DNA from: SIG78 sp045635745
GTDB lineage: Bacteria; Verrucomicrobiota; Lentisphaeria; Victivallales; Victivallaceae
Assembly: GCA_045635745.1 (NCBI GenBank)
Contig: JAZTWG010000057.1
Coordinates: 1 to 53,851 of the forward strand
DNA: 53,851 nucleotides
Reading direction: 5' to 3'
Shown here: piece after piece, positions 15,661 through 24,535 of the stretch
Numbering within the stretch: the first letter of the stretch is position 1
Layout: each line of letters opens with the position of its first letter
The notes under the pieces: generated by a model
Databases searched by the model: none
What the model saw: the letters and a program-made list of their open reading frames with translations, nothing else
What the model was told of the DNA's origin: nothing
Position numbers and translations under genes: made by a program

Positions 15661-17256
15661 ATGCCCGATAATAACAAATCTTTGCTGGAAAAGTGGAAAA
15701 ATTCCGTTGAAGCAAAGCAAATCCGGAAAAACTTCAAACTTTCACAGGCCGGGTATCTCAAAGAACTCTTCCGGCAATCCGCTGATCCGGGAAATCTGCT
15801 GGAAATGGTGCTGGATTTCTGCAATGAAAATCTGCGTAAAGATCAGGGAACATTTTATACGCCGCCGAAAACCGCTTACGCCATGGTAAAGCGGGCAGTT
15901 GACTGGTTTTTCAAGGAAAATTCCGGTGATTTTTCTGACCGTCTGAAAAATATAAAGATACTGGATCCCGCTTGCGGATGCGGTGAATTTCTGTTGGCCG
16001 CAATCAAAGTGCTGTTGGAAAAATACCGGGAAACCGATCCGGACTATCAGCATAATGTACACAAATATATAAAATGGATCATCAGAAATAATCTCTACGG
16101 TATGGATTGCAACGGCAATGCGCTGGAACTGCTGCTGGAGCGGCTGCAGCTGCTGGCCGGTGAAATGCCGGATAAAACACATATTATTCAAACTGATACG
16201 CTGAACTATTTTTACAGCGGCAAATGTTTCAAGGAAGTTGGCAAATTTGATATTGTTATCGGCAATCCGCCGTATGTAAGTTACGGTTTGCGCAATGTGG
16301 GCAAGATCAGCAGAGCGCGGGCAGAAGAATTGAAAAAACGTTTTGTCAATTCCGCAGAATACAAGCTCAATATTTACGCACTTTTCATGGAATTTGCCAT
16401 CAATTCCACCCGCGATAACGGCATACACTCATTTATTGTGCCGGATAGTTTCCTTACCGGGCAGTATTTTACAAAATTGCGGAATTTTATGCTGCAGAAT
16501 TGCTCATTCCGCGAATTTTTCTTTATCCGGCAAAAGCTTTTCCGGGCGGTTCCCGGCTCGCTGGTGATCTACTTTGCCGCCGGCAAAAAAGCTGACAGAA
16601 AAAACACCTTTTCTGCTGCCATGGCCGGCGATACGGCGGATTTCACTTTGCCGGAAAGCGGTTATAAAATGCTCCAGAGCGAATTTGCCGGCAATCACCG
16701 GCAGCGTTTCCGGCTCTTTTTTGATGAAAAAACTCACCGGATGGTTAAAAATATGGAAGCGGAAAGTATCTGCCGCCTGGGAGATCTGTTAAAACTTTCC
16801 AGCGGCATTATCGGCAAAAACGGCAAGGCTTCCATCATCAGCGATAAACCCGTGACAAGTTCGTTCAAACCCGGCGTAACTTCCGGCAAAGCCATACCCG
16901 GCAACGGCAAAGTTCTCTGGGACGGCATGTACATAAATTCAGATAAAGAAGCCATAAAAAGCGGTATAAGCAATGTAGATTACAATTCTGCAAAAATCAT
17001 GATCCGGCAGACCGGCGACCGGATAATCGCCGGAGTTGATTACAACAATTTACTGGCATTAAACAATATACATATCGGCAACAGTCAGGTTCCCGATTTG
17101 GATCTGGAAGAACTCTGCAGCTATCTCAACAGTCCGGAAATGGTCAGATATTATCAGGCAATAACTCTCGAATCCGGCAGAGCCATGGCACAAATCGATT
17201 TGGAAACCTTGCGCGAACTGCCGGTAATTTGCAAAGCGATACGCAAAAAATCTTGA
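15661..17256 (+). CDS. orphan N6-adenine DNA methyltransferase with recognition domain
   Basis: 531 residues. Order: N-terminal helical part; QGTFYTPPKTAYAMV entry motif (about 62-76); S-adenosylmethionine motif I DPACGCGEFLLAA (about 102-114); catalytic motif IV NPPY (in FDIVIGNPPYVSYG, about 202); and a C-terminal TaqI-like target recognition region (about 370-520). This is the layout of type IIG or type I modification subunits, but there is no PD-(D/E)XK nuclease segment at the N-terminus and no restriction gene beside it. It therefore looks like a solitary methyltransferase, perhaps epigenetic, or the remainder of an R-M enzyme. The ATG is six bases after the release-factor-like gene. Confidence 0.85.
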   Translation: MPDNNKSLLEKWKNSVEAKQIRKNFKLSQAGYLKELFRQSADPGNLLEMVLDFCNENLRKDQGTFYTPPKTAYAMVKRAVDWFFKENSGDFSDRLKNIKILDPACGCGEFLLAAIKVLLEKYRETDPDYQHNVHKYIKWIIRNNLYGMDCNGNALELLLERLQLLAGEMPDKTHIIQTDTLNYFYSGKCFKEVGKFDIVIGNPPYVSYGLRNVGKISRARAEELKKRFVNSAEYKLNIYALFMEFAINSTRDNGIHSFIVPDSFLTGQYFTKLRNFMLQNCSFREFFFIRQKLFRAVPGSLVIYFAAGKKADRKNTFSAAMAGDTADFTLPESGYKMLQSEFAGNHRQRFRLFFDEKTHRMVKNMEAESICRLGDLLKLSSGIIGKNGKASIISDKPVTSSFKPGVTSGKAIPGNGKVLWDGMYINSDKEAIKSGISNVDYNSAKIMIRQTGDRIIAGVDYNNLLALNNIHIGNSQVPDLDLEELCSYLNSPEMVRYYQAITLESGRAMAQIDLETLRELPVICKAIRKKS

Positions 17257-17280
17257 GTGATGTTTTTTACAATTTTTCAC

Positions 17281-17370
17281 CAAAAAAAAAGTGACGGATA
17301 ATTATTTCCGTCACTTTTTGAGCTTATTTTTTGTAAATGACGGATATTATCCGTCACTTTACCGTCATTT
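17281..17370 (-). repeat. 3' hairpin element, copy B (after nagB)
   Basis: 90-base element starting two bases after the nagB stop, on the minus strand, aligning along its length with copy A after thyX. It contains ATGACGGTAAA, an 8-bp perfect hairpin (17338-17345 with 17349-17356), AAGCT, and the terminal hairpin with a run of nine T. Loop sequences differ from copy A while stems are kept. Confidence 0.8.
17286..17319. terminator. bidirectional terminator between the methyltransferase and nagB
   Basis: Stem of 13 bp (17286-17298 with 17307-17319) flanked by A-run and T-run, so it can end both the plus-strand methyltransferase transcript and the minus-strand nagB transcript. It is the distal hairpin of copy B. 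Confidence 0.8.
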
Positions 17371-17372
17371 AA

Positions 17373-18158
17373 TTACCGGTATTTCGCCCATTTGGGATCG
17401 TTTTCAAAGACTTCTTTGTAGAAATCTTTGAGCTTGAGATCCGCTGCTGCGGCTTCGTCAAGAATGATCACTGTATCGGGGTGCAGCTGCAGCGCAGTAC
17501 TGCTGATCATGGCGGTCATGGGCCCTTCAATGGCAGCGGCGGCGATGGCGGGTTTGCGTTCACCGGTGATCAGCTGCAGAACTTTTTTGGCATCGAGCAC
17601 AGTACCCAGTGGGGCGGTGTAAGCACGGCGCGGCATGGATTCCGGCGGATTAAAGTAGATCTTGTTCTGTTCATAGGTGGTGTTGTTCAAATACGCCACA
17701 TGGGTACGGCTGGCAAAGCTTGTGCCGGGATCGTTGAAACCAACGTGACCGGATTTGCCGATACCCACCAGCCACAGGTCGATGCCGCCGGCTTCGTCAA
17801 TGGATTCATCGTAGCGCGCGGCTTCGTATTCTTCATCCTCAGCCAGACCATCGGGCAGATGGGTGTTGCGTATGTCGATATTCACATTGTTGAAGAGGTG
17901 CTTGTTCATGTAATAGCGGTAGCTCTGATCGTGTTCGGGAGCAAGACCGGCGTATTCATCGAGGTTCCAGCTGCGCACCTGCGAAAAATCGACTTCGCCG
18001 GCCTTATTGAGTCTGGAAAGTTCGGCATACACATTTTCCATGGTCGCGCCGGTGGCAAGACCGAGTTTGAATTCCGGCTTGGCATTGATCGCATCGGCGA
18101 TCATGCGGGCGGCGAGCTTTTCCGCATCAGCGGAAGTTTTGCAGATGATCACATCCAT
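17373..18158 (-). CDS. nagB: glucosamine-6-phosphate deaminase NagB, altered active site
   Basis: 261 residues. Converts glucosamine 6-phosphate to fructose 6-phosphate and ammonia, feeding amino sugars such as mucin N-acetylglucosamine into glycolysis. Conserved: NLDEY with catalytic Asp67, His138 and the GFNDPGTSFASRTH stretch. The ring-opening residues differ: the position that is Asp in E. coli (D141), and as I recall Asn in Bacillus-type enzymes, is Ser136, and the following Glu is Asp143. The rest aligns throughout, so I keep the name but lower the certainty of activity. Monocistronic with its own promoter (GAAGGAT ribosome site). No nagA is nearby. Confidence 0.85.
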   Translation of the reverse strand: MDVIICKTSADAEKLAARMIADAINAKPEFKLGLATGATMENVYAELSRLNKAGEVDFSQVRSWNLDEYAGLAPEHDQSYRYYMNKHLFNNVNIDIRNTHLPDGLAEDEEYEAARYDESIDEAGGIDLWLVGIGKSGHVGFNDPGTSFASRTHVAYLNNTTYEQNKIYFNPPESMPRRAYTAPLGTVLDAKKVLQLITGERKPAIAAAAIEGPMTAMISSTALQLHPDTVIILDEAAAADLKLKDFYKEVFENDPKWAKYR

Positions 18159-18203
18159 AGTTAAAAATCCTTCAGTTAGTGGTTTGAAATGGATTACTTG
18201 GAA

Positions 18204-18231
18204 AATATAACATAAATAATGATTTTTACAA
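18204..18231 (-). promoter_or_regulatory. candidate nagB promoter
   Basis: Minus-strand TTGTAA (18226-18231), 16-base spacer, TATATT (18204-18209), about 46 bases before the nagB ATG. Visual match. Confidence 0.45.
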
Positions 18232-18380
18232 TGTGTTTTTGCTAAATAATGGATATTTTCAGAACTTGCAGCGCATAATTATGGTACAAAAATGAATTTT
18301 TATGGACTTTCAGATAATCCGCTAATATTTACGCAGTTGAACAGTGTGTTATAAAATCATGGTATTTATGTGGGGAAAAT

Positions 18381-18409
18381 TTGCTTTTCAGCTGAAATGA
18401 TGTTATCTT
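18381..18409 (+). promoter_or_regulatory. candidate promoter of the SGNH gene with internal palindrome
   Basis: TTGCTT (18381-18386), 17-base spacer, TATCTT (18404-18409). The spacer contains the perfect 12-bp palindrome TTTCAGCTGAAA (18386-18397), which could be an operator. Confidence 0.45.
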
Positions 18410-18446
18410 TAAACCACTTGTCCAATTTTCAACCAAAGGAAAAATT

Positions 18447-19349
18447 ATGATCAGAAAAATCGTTATGCTGTTTGCCGCAGTTTGTGCACTCTTTTCTTTG
18501 AGCGCTGCAGAAACTGCTGCTCCCGCCGCCGAAAAAGCTGCCAAACCTGCCGCCCAGGCTGCCGCCAAGCCTGCTGCTGAAAAAGCCGCTAAAAAGCCGG
18601 CGAAAAAGCCGGCGAAAAAATATGTTATGCCGGCTGACGGCGGTATGAAAGTTTCCACCACCGCCGCCTCCCGCCAGAATCCCAAAGCCACGAGAAAGTC
18701 CGGTTGGCACAAGCGTTACGATGCCAAACTCAAGCAGATTGCCGGATACAAAAACGATGTGGAAATCGTCTTTATCGGCGACAGCATCACCCATTACTGG
18801 GATCAGGACTGCAAAAAGAACAAGCGGAAGATCGGCGGACTTGCTACTTACAACAAGTATTTCAGCAAATACCGGATCGTCAACCTCGGTTACTCCGGTG
18901 ACCGTACCCAGCATGCGCTGTGGATCGCCGCCAAGAGCCCCTATCTTGACAATATCAAACCCAAGATGGTTTCGGTCATGATCGGTACCAACAACATCGG
19001 TCACAACGCCTCCACTCCGGAAGCTGCTGCTGCCGGTGTCACCAAGGTCGTGGAAGCTTTGCGTGCCAGACTGCCGGAAGCCAAAATATTGCTTTTCGGT
19101 GTATTCCCCCGCGATGCCAAAGCCAACAGCGCCCGGCGTGCCAAAGTCAAGACCATCAACAGCATCATTTGCAAGCTTGCTGATGATAAAAATGTCTTCT
19201 ACTGCGACATCACCGATAAATTCCTCGACAAAAATGGCAATCTGCCCAAGAGCATGATGCCGGACTTCCTGCACCCCAACGACAACGGTTACGAAGTCTG
19301 GGCGCAGGCCATGATGCCTTATGTCGAAAAATTCGTCGGCAAAAAATAA
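18447..19349 (+). CDS. exported SGNH/GDSL hydrolase
   Basis: 300 residues. Signal peptide 1-21 (cleavage near LSAA). An Ala/Pro/Lys-rich spacer (22-57), partly encoded by a 12-base tandem repeat, follows; it may be a cell-wall or surface linker. The catalytic domain has block I FIGDSITH with the nucleophile Ser, NLGYSGDRTQHALW, GTNNIG (oxyanion Asn) and DFLHPNDNG with the Asp-His pair. The pattern is close to PAF-acetylhydrolase-like GDSL esterases acting on acetylated sugars or glycolipids. AAAGGA precedes the ATG. A YigZ-like gene follows nine bases later. Confidence 0.88.
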   Translation: MIRKIVMLFAAVCALFSLSAAETAAPAAEKAAKPAAQAAAKPAAEKAAKKPAKKPAKKYVMPADGGMKVSTTAASRQNPKATRKSGWHKRYDAKLKQIAGYKNDVEIVFIGDSITHYWDQDCKKNKRKIGGLATYNKYFSKYRIVNLGYSGDRTQHALWIAAKSPYLDNIKPKMVSVMIGTNNIGHNASTPEAAAAGVTKVVEALRARLPEAKILLFGVFPRDAKANSARRAKVKTINSIICKLADDKNVFYCDITDKFLDKNGNLPKSMMPDFLHPNDNGYEVWAQAMMPYVEKFVGKK

Positions 19350-19358
19350 TTTGATTTT

Positions 19359-19967
19359 ATGAAAGTATTGACTGCGCCGACCATTGCTGAAATGGTGGTG
19401 AAAAAATCCCGGTTCTTATCCGAAGCGATCCCGGTGGAGAGCGCGGAAAAGGCGCGGGAGATCTGGCGCAGTCAGAAACTTAAATACGATAATGGCGGAC
19501 ACATTGTGTTCGCCTTTGCCGTTGGCAGCTCGGGAGGTATTCTGGGGTGTTCCGATGACGGCGAACCTGCCGGAACCGCCGGCAGACCCACATTGGAAGT
19601 GGTGAAAAACTGCGGTATAACCAACCTTATTGTGACCACCGCCCGCTGGTATGGCGGCATCAAGCTGGGTACCGGCGGCCTGGTCAAAGCCTACACCGAA
19701 GCAGCACAGTTTGCGCTGGAAGATGCTCAAACCCGCGAATTGCAGATGATGGCGCATGTGAACTTTGCTCTGCCTTATAATTTTCTGGAACAGACCAAAA
19801 AACGCCTTGAAGAGTTTGAATTTGAGCTTTTTCAGGAAAATTACGCCGGCAATATCGAATTTACCGGCCGGCTGCCCGAAACTTTCCGCCCGGAACTTGA
19901 GACATTTTTAAGGGATTTGAGCAAAGGTACCGTTTTGCTCAATACCGAAGATATTGTTCTTGAATAA
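19359..19967 (+). CDS. IMPACT/YigZ family protein
   Basis: 202 residues. KKSRFLSEAIPV at the start, DDGEPAGTAGRPTLEVV and TARWYGGIKLGTGGLVKAYTEAA are the family signatures (UPF0029). The C-terminal ~70 residues fit the ferredoxin-like domain of YigZ. Widely conserved; linked to translation (IMPACT regulates GCN2 in eukaryotes), but the bacterial function is not settled. It shares a transcript with the SGNH gene and ends at a bidirectional terminator. Confidence 0.9.
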   Translation: MKVLTAPTIAEMVVKKSRFLSEAIPVESAEKAREIWRSQKLKYDNGGHIVFAFAVGSSGGILGCSDDGEPAGTAGRPTLEVVKNCGITNLIVTTARWYGGIKLGTGGLVKAYTEAAQFALEDAQTRELQMMAHVNFALPYNFLEQTKKRLEEFEFELFQENYAGNIEFTGRLPETFRPELETFLRDLSKGTVLLNTEDIVLE

Positions 19968-19974
19968 AACGCCG

Positions 19975-20013
19975 ATAAAAAAACAGCGCCGACATCAGAC
20001 CGGCGCTGTTTTT
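19975..20013. terminator. bidirectional terminator between YigZ and acetylxylan esterase genes
   Basis: ACAGCGCCG (19983-19991), nine-base loop, CGGCGCTGT (20001-20009), with an A-run before and T-run after; serves the two convergent genes. Confidence 0.85.
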
Positions 20014-20026
20014 CTGCTGCATAACG

Positions 20027-21343
20027 TTACTTCTGCGCTCCGATTGCAGCAATTGCTTTATTGCCCATGGGGTTATAGCTGTAATGCCCCATATCGGGTA
20101 TGCCGGTAATGGAGCTTTTTTTGGCGATACGATGATTGAATGCGGCGAAAACGTGAGCGGCGTGTTTATCATAAAGCCCTACTGCCACATGGAATTCGCA
20201 AGTTATACGGCGCATGAAAAATGCTCCGTCGATGTAGTCGAACTTTTTGGCGATTCCGGTAATATCTTTTTTCTGATAGAAATCGTCGTAGTATGGGAAT
20301 GGCCATGCAGCTTCAACTTTGTCGCGGAGGGTGAATTCTGCGCTGCCGACCATGGCGGGAATATTCGGTACTGCCAGAGTCACATGTTTATCCAGCGCTG
20401 CCGCCGCCAGAGTCTGCACGCCGCCCTGACTGCCGCCGGTAACGATCAGATCTTTACCGTTCCATTCCGGAAGGGTTCGGACATACTCCAGGGCACGCAA
20501 TGCACGCAAAAACATATACTGGAACATTTCAAAACGTTTTCCGGCGCTTTGCAAATAGGGGTTGCGCTGCTTGTTTTCGGTTATATCCGAATAAAACTTC
20601 TTGGGTTGGCGGTTGGGCAAACCATGAGCATTGACATTGAAAGTTATAAAACCCGGCTGCAAATTTACATTGGCCGAGCGTACGCCGGCGCCGTGATACT
20701 GCACCATGGCCGGATATTTTCGCGATTTATCTCTGGGTATGGTGATAATGCCTGAAACCGGAACCGGACCGGCACAGGCAAGTTTCATGTCGTAAATTTC
20801 AAACTCTTTTGCCAATGCTGCTTTGCTGGTAAAAGCTTCTTTTTCCAGAACTTTGAGCGGCACTTTGGCAAGTTCATCTTTTTTCCTGTTCCAGAATTCA
20901 TCAAAGTCGGCAGGTTCTTCGCGCACGATGCGCTGTTTATCGGGGTCGGCAAAAAATCCGATACCATGCCGGTTGATCCTGTGTTTGCTGTTGCGGGGAT
21001 TTTTGACCATTATCACAGCGTTGCGCTCTTTTTTGCTTTTGATCGTGCAGACAAGATAGGCTCTGCCCGGCTGTTCCATGGCAACACTCCAGACATATTC
21101 CGTATCGATGGGGGCTTTGATAATTTCAGAACCCTTGCCATCGGCATACTGTTTGATCTGCAGATAAAGATCTTCATCGGCAATGGCTTTGCCATCTTTG
21201 AGCGCCTGTACTTTCAATGTAACAGTTTCGCCGCACTTGACGATACCATCTTCACCGGCACTGGAAGAAGTTTTGATTTCGTAGGCCGCAAGTGCGGTGC
21301 AGCAGAACAGGAGCAGGGCCGGGAGAGCTTTTTGCAAAGACAT
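20027..21343 (-). CDS. exported acetylxylan esterase-like protein (CE7/AXE1)
   Basis: 438 residues with a signal peptide (about 1-19). An N-terminal Ig-like domain (about 20-120) precedes the alpha/beta-hydrolase AXE1 domain. The nucleophile lies in GGSQGG, and VGLYDKHA and PDMGHYS provide the expected Asp and His. CE7 enzymes remove acetyl groups from xylan oligomers or cephalosporin C. Last gene of the operon metG - SGNH hydrolase - this esterase (34 bases after the SGNH gene). Together with two SGNH esterases nearby it suggests degradation of acetylated plant or host glycans. Confidence 0.87.
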   Translation of the reverse strand: MSLQKALPALLLFCCTALAAYEIKTSSSAGEDGIVKCGETVTLKVQALKDGKAIADEDLYLQIKQYADGKGSEIIKAPIDTEYVWSVAMEQPGRAYLVCTIKSKKERNAVIMVKNPRNSKHRINRHGIGFFADPDKQRIVREEPADFDEFWNRKKDELAKVPLKVLEKEAFTSKAALAKEFEIYDMKLACAGPVPVSGIITIPRDKSRKYPAMVQYHGAGVRSANVNLQPGFITFNVNAHGLPNRQPKKFYSDITENKQRNPYLQSAGKRFEMFQYMFLRALRALEYVRTLPEWNGKDLIVTGGSQGGVQTLAAAALDKHVTLAVPNIPAMVGSAEFTLRDKVEAAWPFPYYDDFYQKKDITGIAKKFDYIDGAFFMRRITCEFHVAVGLYDKHAAHVFAAFNHRIAKKSSITGIPDMGHYSYNPMGNKAIAAIGAQK

Positions 21344-21377
21344 AGTTTTTTCCTTGTTTTGAAAAATATATTTATGT

Positions 21378-22526
21378 TTATCTTATTTTAAGAACTGTTT
21401 GGAGTACCGGCAGCACATGCTCATACATGCGGAAAAAGCCCAGATCATTGGGGTGGGTGCCGTCAACGGTGCAACTGTCGCGCAAATCACCGGCAAAAAG
21501 TGTTTCGCCATCTATAAAATAGACGTTTTTATCGCCGGAAGCGATGGCATTTTCATAAGTTTTCCGGATGACAGCGCGCCGTGCTTTATCCGCTGTTGAG
21601 TTACGGAAATTACATTTTGAAAGAATTATCACCGGCAGTTCCGGCTGCATGGAACGGATTATTTTGAAAAATTTTTCATGTGTTTTCTGCAGATGATCTA
21701 CCGTTGGAGCATTGTGGTCGTAATCGTAAACAAAACAGGAGAGTTTTAACTTGCCGATAAGTTTTGCCATTGCTTCTTCGCCTTTGGCCGAACCGGAAAA
21801 TCCCAGATTTATCTGCGGAGCATCGACCGCCCGGCAGAGCATCGATGTATAGTTGTTGCCGGGACGCGAAGCACATCCGCCTTGAGTGATGCTGCTGCCG
21901 TAAAAGAGCACCGGGTCGGCGATCCGGTGCGGTGTCGGCGGCTGGATGGAGCTGTTTTTATCGATTGCTATTTCCAGACTTTCCACTCCGCCGTAAAGCG
22001 GCAGATTTATCAGCCAGTCGCGCATCTTTTTTTCCGGATTTCTGCCGATCAGGGCATGGATGAATTTTTCGCCGGCGCGTGGCATGATCGTTTTGTGATA
22101 GAGCAGTTTGCCGCCGTTGGAAGTGTAGGAGTCAAATCCGGCACTTCCGGCGCGGGTCATGTGGCTCATATCATAGGAGTATGCAAGTTTTGCGCGAATG
22201 ACGATATTGGGCGAATCGGTACGGAACCTTACGCACGCTCCGGAAGTGTGATTGGCAAGAAAAATCACCCCTTTATTGACATCTTTGAGGGTCATTGTGC
22301 GCGGTATCCGGTAAAAATCTCCGTTATTTTCTGCCATAAAAGGCAGGCCTTCAAGCGAGAGCGGCGCTGATTTTGCATTGTAATAAACGCCGTCAAACTT
22401 TTCAATGCCTTTGATCTTGAAATTGCGGTCTATGGAACTCAAGTCCACATTTTTTTTCACCGCTTCGCTGCCGCCGGCCATACCGGCGGCAAACAGTATC
22501 AGCAACAATAATGGATACATACGCAT
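21378..22526 (-). CDS. exported SGNH hydrolase with N-terminal beta domain
   Basis: 382 residues. Signal peptide about 1-22. A beta-sandwich-like N-terminal part (about 40-200) resembles the SGNH-associated domain found before GDSL-type lipase domains (Pfam GDSL_3 group). The catalytic domain has YGSSITQGG (nucleophile Ser), NLGFSGSAKGE, a YDYDHNAP segment and DGTHPNDLG (Asp and His). Probably a carbohydrate deacetylase. Starts 13 bases after metG, an odd partner that supplies a constitutive promoter. Confidence 0.85.
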   Translation of the reverse strand: MRMYPLLLLILFAAGMAGGSEAVKKNVDLSSIDRNFKIKGIEKFDGVYYNAKSAPLSLEGLPFMAENNGDFYRIPRTMTLKDVNKGVIFLANHTSGACVRFRTDSPNIVIRAKLAYSYDMSHMTRAGSAGFDSYTSNGGKLLYHKTIMPRAGEKFIHALIGRNPEKKMRDWLINLPLYGGVESLEIAIDKNSSIQPPTPHRIADPVLFYGSSITQGGCASRPGNNYTSMLCRAVDAPQINLGFSGSAKGEEAMAKLIGKLKLSCFVYDYDHNAPTVDHLQKTHEKFFKIIRSMQPELPVIILSKCNFRNSTADKARRAVIRKTYENAIASGDKNVYFIDGETLFAGDLRDSCTVDGTHPNDLGFFRMYEHVLPVLQTVLKIR

Positions 22527-22539
22527 TGTTTTTTATTCC

Positions 22540-24471
22540 TCAACCAATGGAAGCACCGCTGGGCATATCGCCTTCCACGGTCACCAGAGCGAGTTTTTTG
22601 CCGCTCTTGGCCGCCAGAAGCATGCCCGCAGATTCCACTCCGCGGATCACCGCCGGTTTGAGGTTGGCCACGATCACGATGGTTTTGCCCACCATTTCTT
22701 CAGGCGTGTAATACTGGGCCACACCGGCGACCAGCGGGCGCTTTTCGCTGCCGACTTCAATGGAGAGCTTGAGGAGTTTATCCGCACCTTCCACGCGTTC
22801 AGCGGTCAGGACTTTAGCGGTTTTGAGCTTGATTTTTGCAAAGTCGGTTATTTCCACAAGTTCTTCGGGAGCAACAACATTGACCGCTTTTTCAGCTTTC
22901 TTTTCCTTGGCCGGCTTCTGACACACCGCAGCGGGTTCTTCGGTTTGTATACGCATAAAGAGACCGCCGCGGTCAAGCACCGCGCTGCCGGAAAGGATAT
23001 TGTCATGATTGTGCAGAGATTCCAGCGTGGCGGGCAGTTCCGGATTCATACCCAGCATGTCGCGCAGCTCTTTCATCTTATTGGGCATTACCGGGTCGAG
23101 CAGCACTGCCACGCGGCGCATGGCTTCGGCGGCGGTATAAACCACAGTTTCCAGCCGTTCGATGTTGCCGGTTTTGGCCAGGGTCCACGGTGCGGCGGCT
23201 TCAAAGTATTTGTTGCCCAGGCGCACTACATCCATTACCGCAGTTATGCCGCTGTCGAGCGCCAGAGTGTTCAGGCTTTTTTCCATAACTTCCAGCGCTT
23301 TGTCGGCTGCGGCAAGCAGTTCTTTATCTTCGGCAAGCATTTCGTGCGGAGTCGGGATCGTGCCGCTGCAGTTGCGCAGAGCCATTTTCAAAACGCGGCT
23401 GGCGAGGTTGCCGAGGTCGTTGGCAAGATCGGTATTGTAGCGGTTGATAAAACTTTCTTCAGTAAAGCTGGCATCGTTGCCGGGGCTCATTTCCGCCATC
23501 AGGTAGTAGCGGAAAGCATCCACGCCGCAACGTTCGATCATATCCATGGGGTTGACCACATTGCCGAGACTCTTGCTCATCTTGGTTTTGCCGGTGAGCC
23601 ACCAGCCGTGAGCAAAAATGGTTTTGGGCAGCGGCAGATCCATGGCTTTGAGCATAGTCGTCCAGTAAACGGTGTGCGTAGTGAGAATATCTTTGCCGAT
23701 AAGCTGGCAGCTTGCCGGCCACCATTTGGCAAACTCTTCATCGTTCTGCAGATAACCCACGCCGGAAAGGTAGTTCAAAAGAGCATCAAACCACACATAG
23801 CAGACGTAATCTTTGTCGAACGGCAGCTCAATACCCCATGCCAGTCGCGATTTGGGGCGCGAAATGCAGAGGTCCTCAAGATCGCGGCGCAAAAATCCCA
23901 GCGTTTCGTTGGCGCGGAACTTCGGCAGAATAAAGTCCGGATGAGTTTCGATATACTCAATAAGCCAGTCCTGATATTTGCTCATGCGGAAAAAGTAATT
24001 GCTTTCCACGATTTCATTTACTTCGCGTCCGCAATCGGGGCATTTGCCTTCCACAAGGTCTTTTTCGGTGAAAAATCGTTCGCAGCCCACGCAATACCAG
24101 CCGGTGTATTCGGCGCGGTAGATAAGATCGCGGTCGTAAAGATTCTGCAAAACTTTCTGCACCACAGTTTTGTGGTAATCATCGGTTGTGCGGATAAAGC
24201 GGTCGTTGGTGATTCCGAGGATGTTCCAGAGTTCCTGAAAACGCACCACGGTTTCGTCGCAATGCTGTTTGCATTCCATATTGTTCTTTTCAGCGGCTTT
24301 CTGAACTTTCTGCCCGTGTTCGTCGGTACCGGTCAGGAAAAAAGTGGCATCGCCGGCAGAACGGTGAAAACGCGAAAGAACGTCGGCAAGAATGGTGGTA
24401 TAGGCGTGTCCGATATGCGGTTTATCGTTCACATAATAAATCGGTGTGGTGGTATAAAACTTTTTTTCCAT
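22540..24471 (-). CDS. metG: methionine-tRNA ligase
   Basis: 643 residues. Charges tRNA-Met. HIGH motif at 19-22, KMSKSLGN near 300, zinc site CVGC...CPDC (about 128-147), anticodon-binding helical domain, and a C-terminal EMAP/Tyr-RS-type tRNA-binding domain (about 540-643, ending with MLLAAKSGKK). The latter is the longer, dimerising form of the enzyme. A run of Lys/Ala/Glu links the two. Cytoplasmic. First gene of a three-gene operon with two esterases. Confidence 0.97.
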   Translation of the reverse strand: MEKKFYTTTPIYYVNDKPHIGHAYTTILADVLSRFHRSAGDATFFLTGTDEHGQKVQKAAEKNNMECKQHCDETVVRFQELWNILGITNDRFIRTTDDYHKTVVQKVLQNLYDRDLIYRAEYTGWYCVGCERFFTEKDLVEGKCPDCGREVNEIVESNYFFRMSKYQDWLIEYIETHPDFILPKFRANETLGFLRRDLEDLCISRPKSRLAWGIELPFDKDYVCYVWFDALLNYLSGVGYLQNDEEFAKWWPASCQLIGKDILTTHTVYWTTMLKAMDLPLPKTIFAHGWWLTGKTKMSKSLGNVVNPMDMIERCGVDAFRYYLMAEMSPGNDASFTEESFINRYNTDLANDLGNLASRVLKMALRNCSGTIPTPHEMLAEDKELLAAADKALEVMEKSLNTLALDSGITAVMDVVRLGNKYFEAAAPWTLAKTGNIERLETVVYTAAEAMRRVAVLLDPVMPNKMKELRDMLGMNPELPATLESLHNHDNILSGSAVLDRGGLFMRIQTEEPAAVCQKPAKEKKAEKAVNVVAPEELVEITDFAKIKLKTAKVLTAERVEGADKLLKLSIEVGSEKRPLVAGVAQYYTPEEMVGKTIVIVANLKPAVIRGVESAGMLLAAKSGKKLALVTVEGDMPSGASIG

Positions 24472-24507
24472 GGCAAATGTCCCTTTTATTTAAAAAAACT
24501 TGACTAT

Positions 24508-24535
24508 AATTTAATACACTTTTTCATTATTGCAA
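24508..24535 (-). promoter_or_regulatory. candidate metG promoter sharing its -35 with pepF
   Basis: Minus-strand TTGCAA (24530-24535), 16-base spacer, TAAATT (24508-24513), 37 bases before the metG ATG. The -35 hexamer is self-complementary and also fits the divergent pepF promoter. Confidence 0.4.

Noticed and set aside
15661..17256. complete restriction-modification or BREX system
   Set aside because: No nuclease motif in the protein and no restriction, ATPase or PglZ gene next to it.
18530..18620. CRISPR-like or satellite repeat
   Set aside because: Short 12-base repeats coding the Lys-Pro-Ala spacer of the SGNH protein; coding low complexity only.
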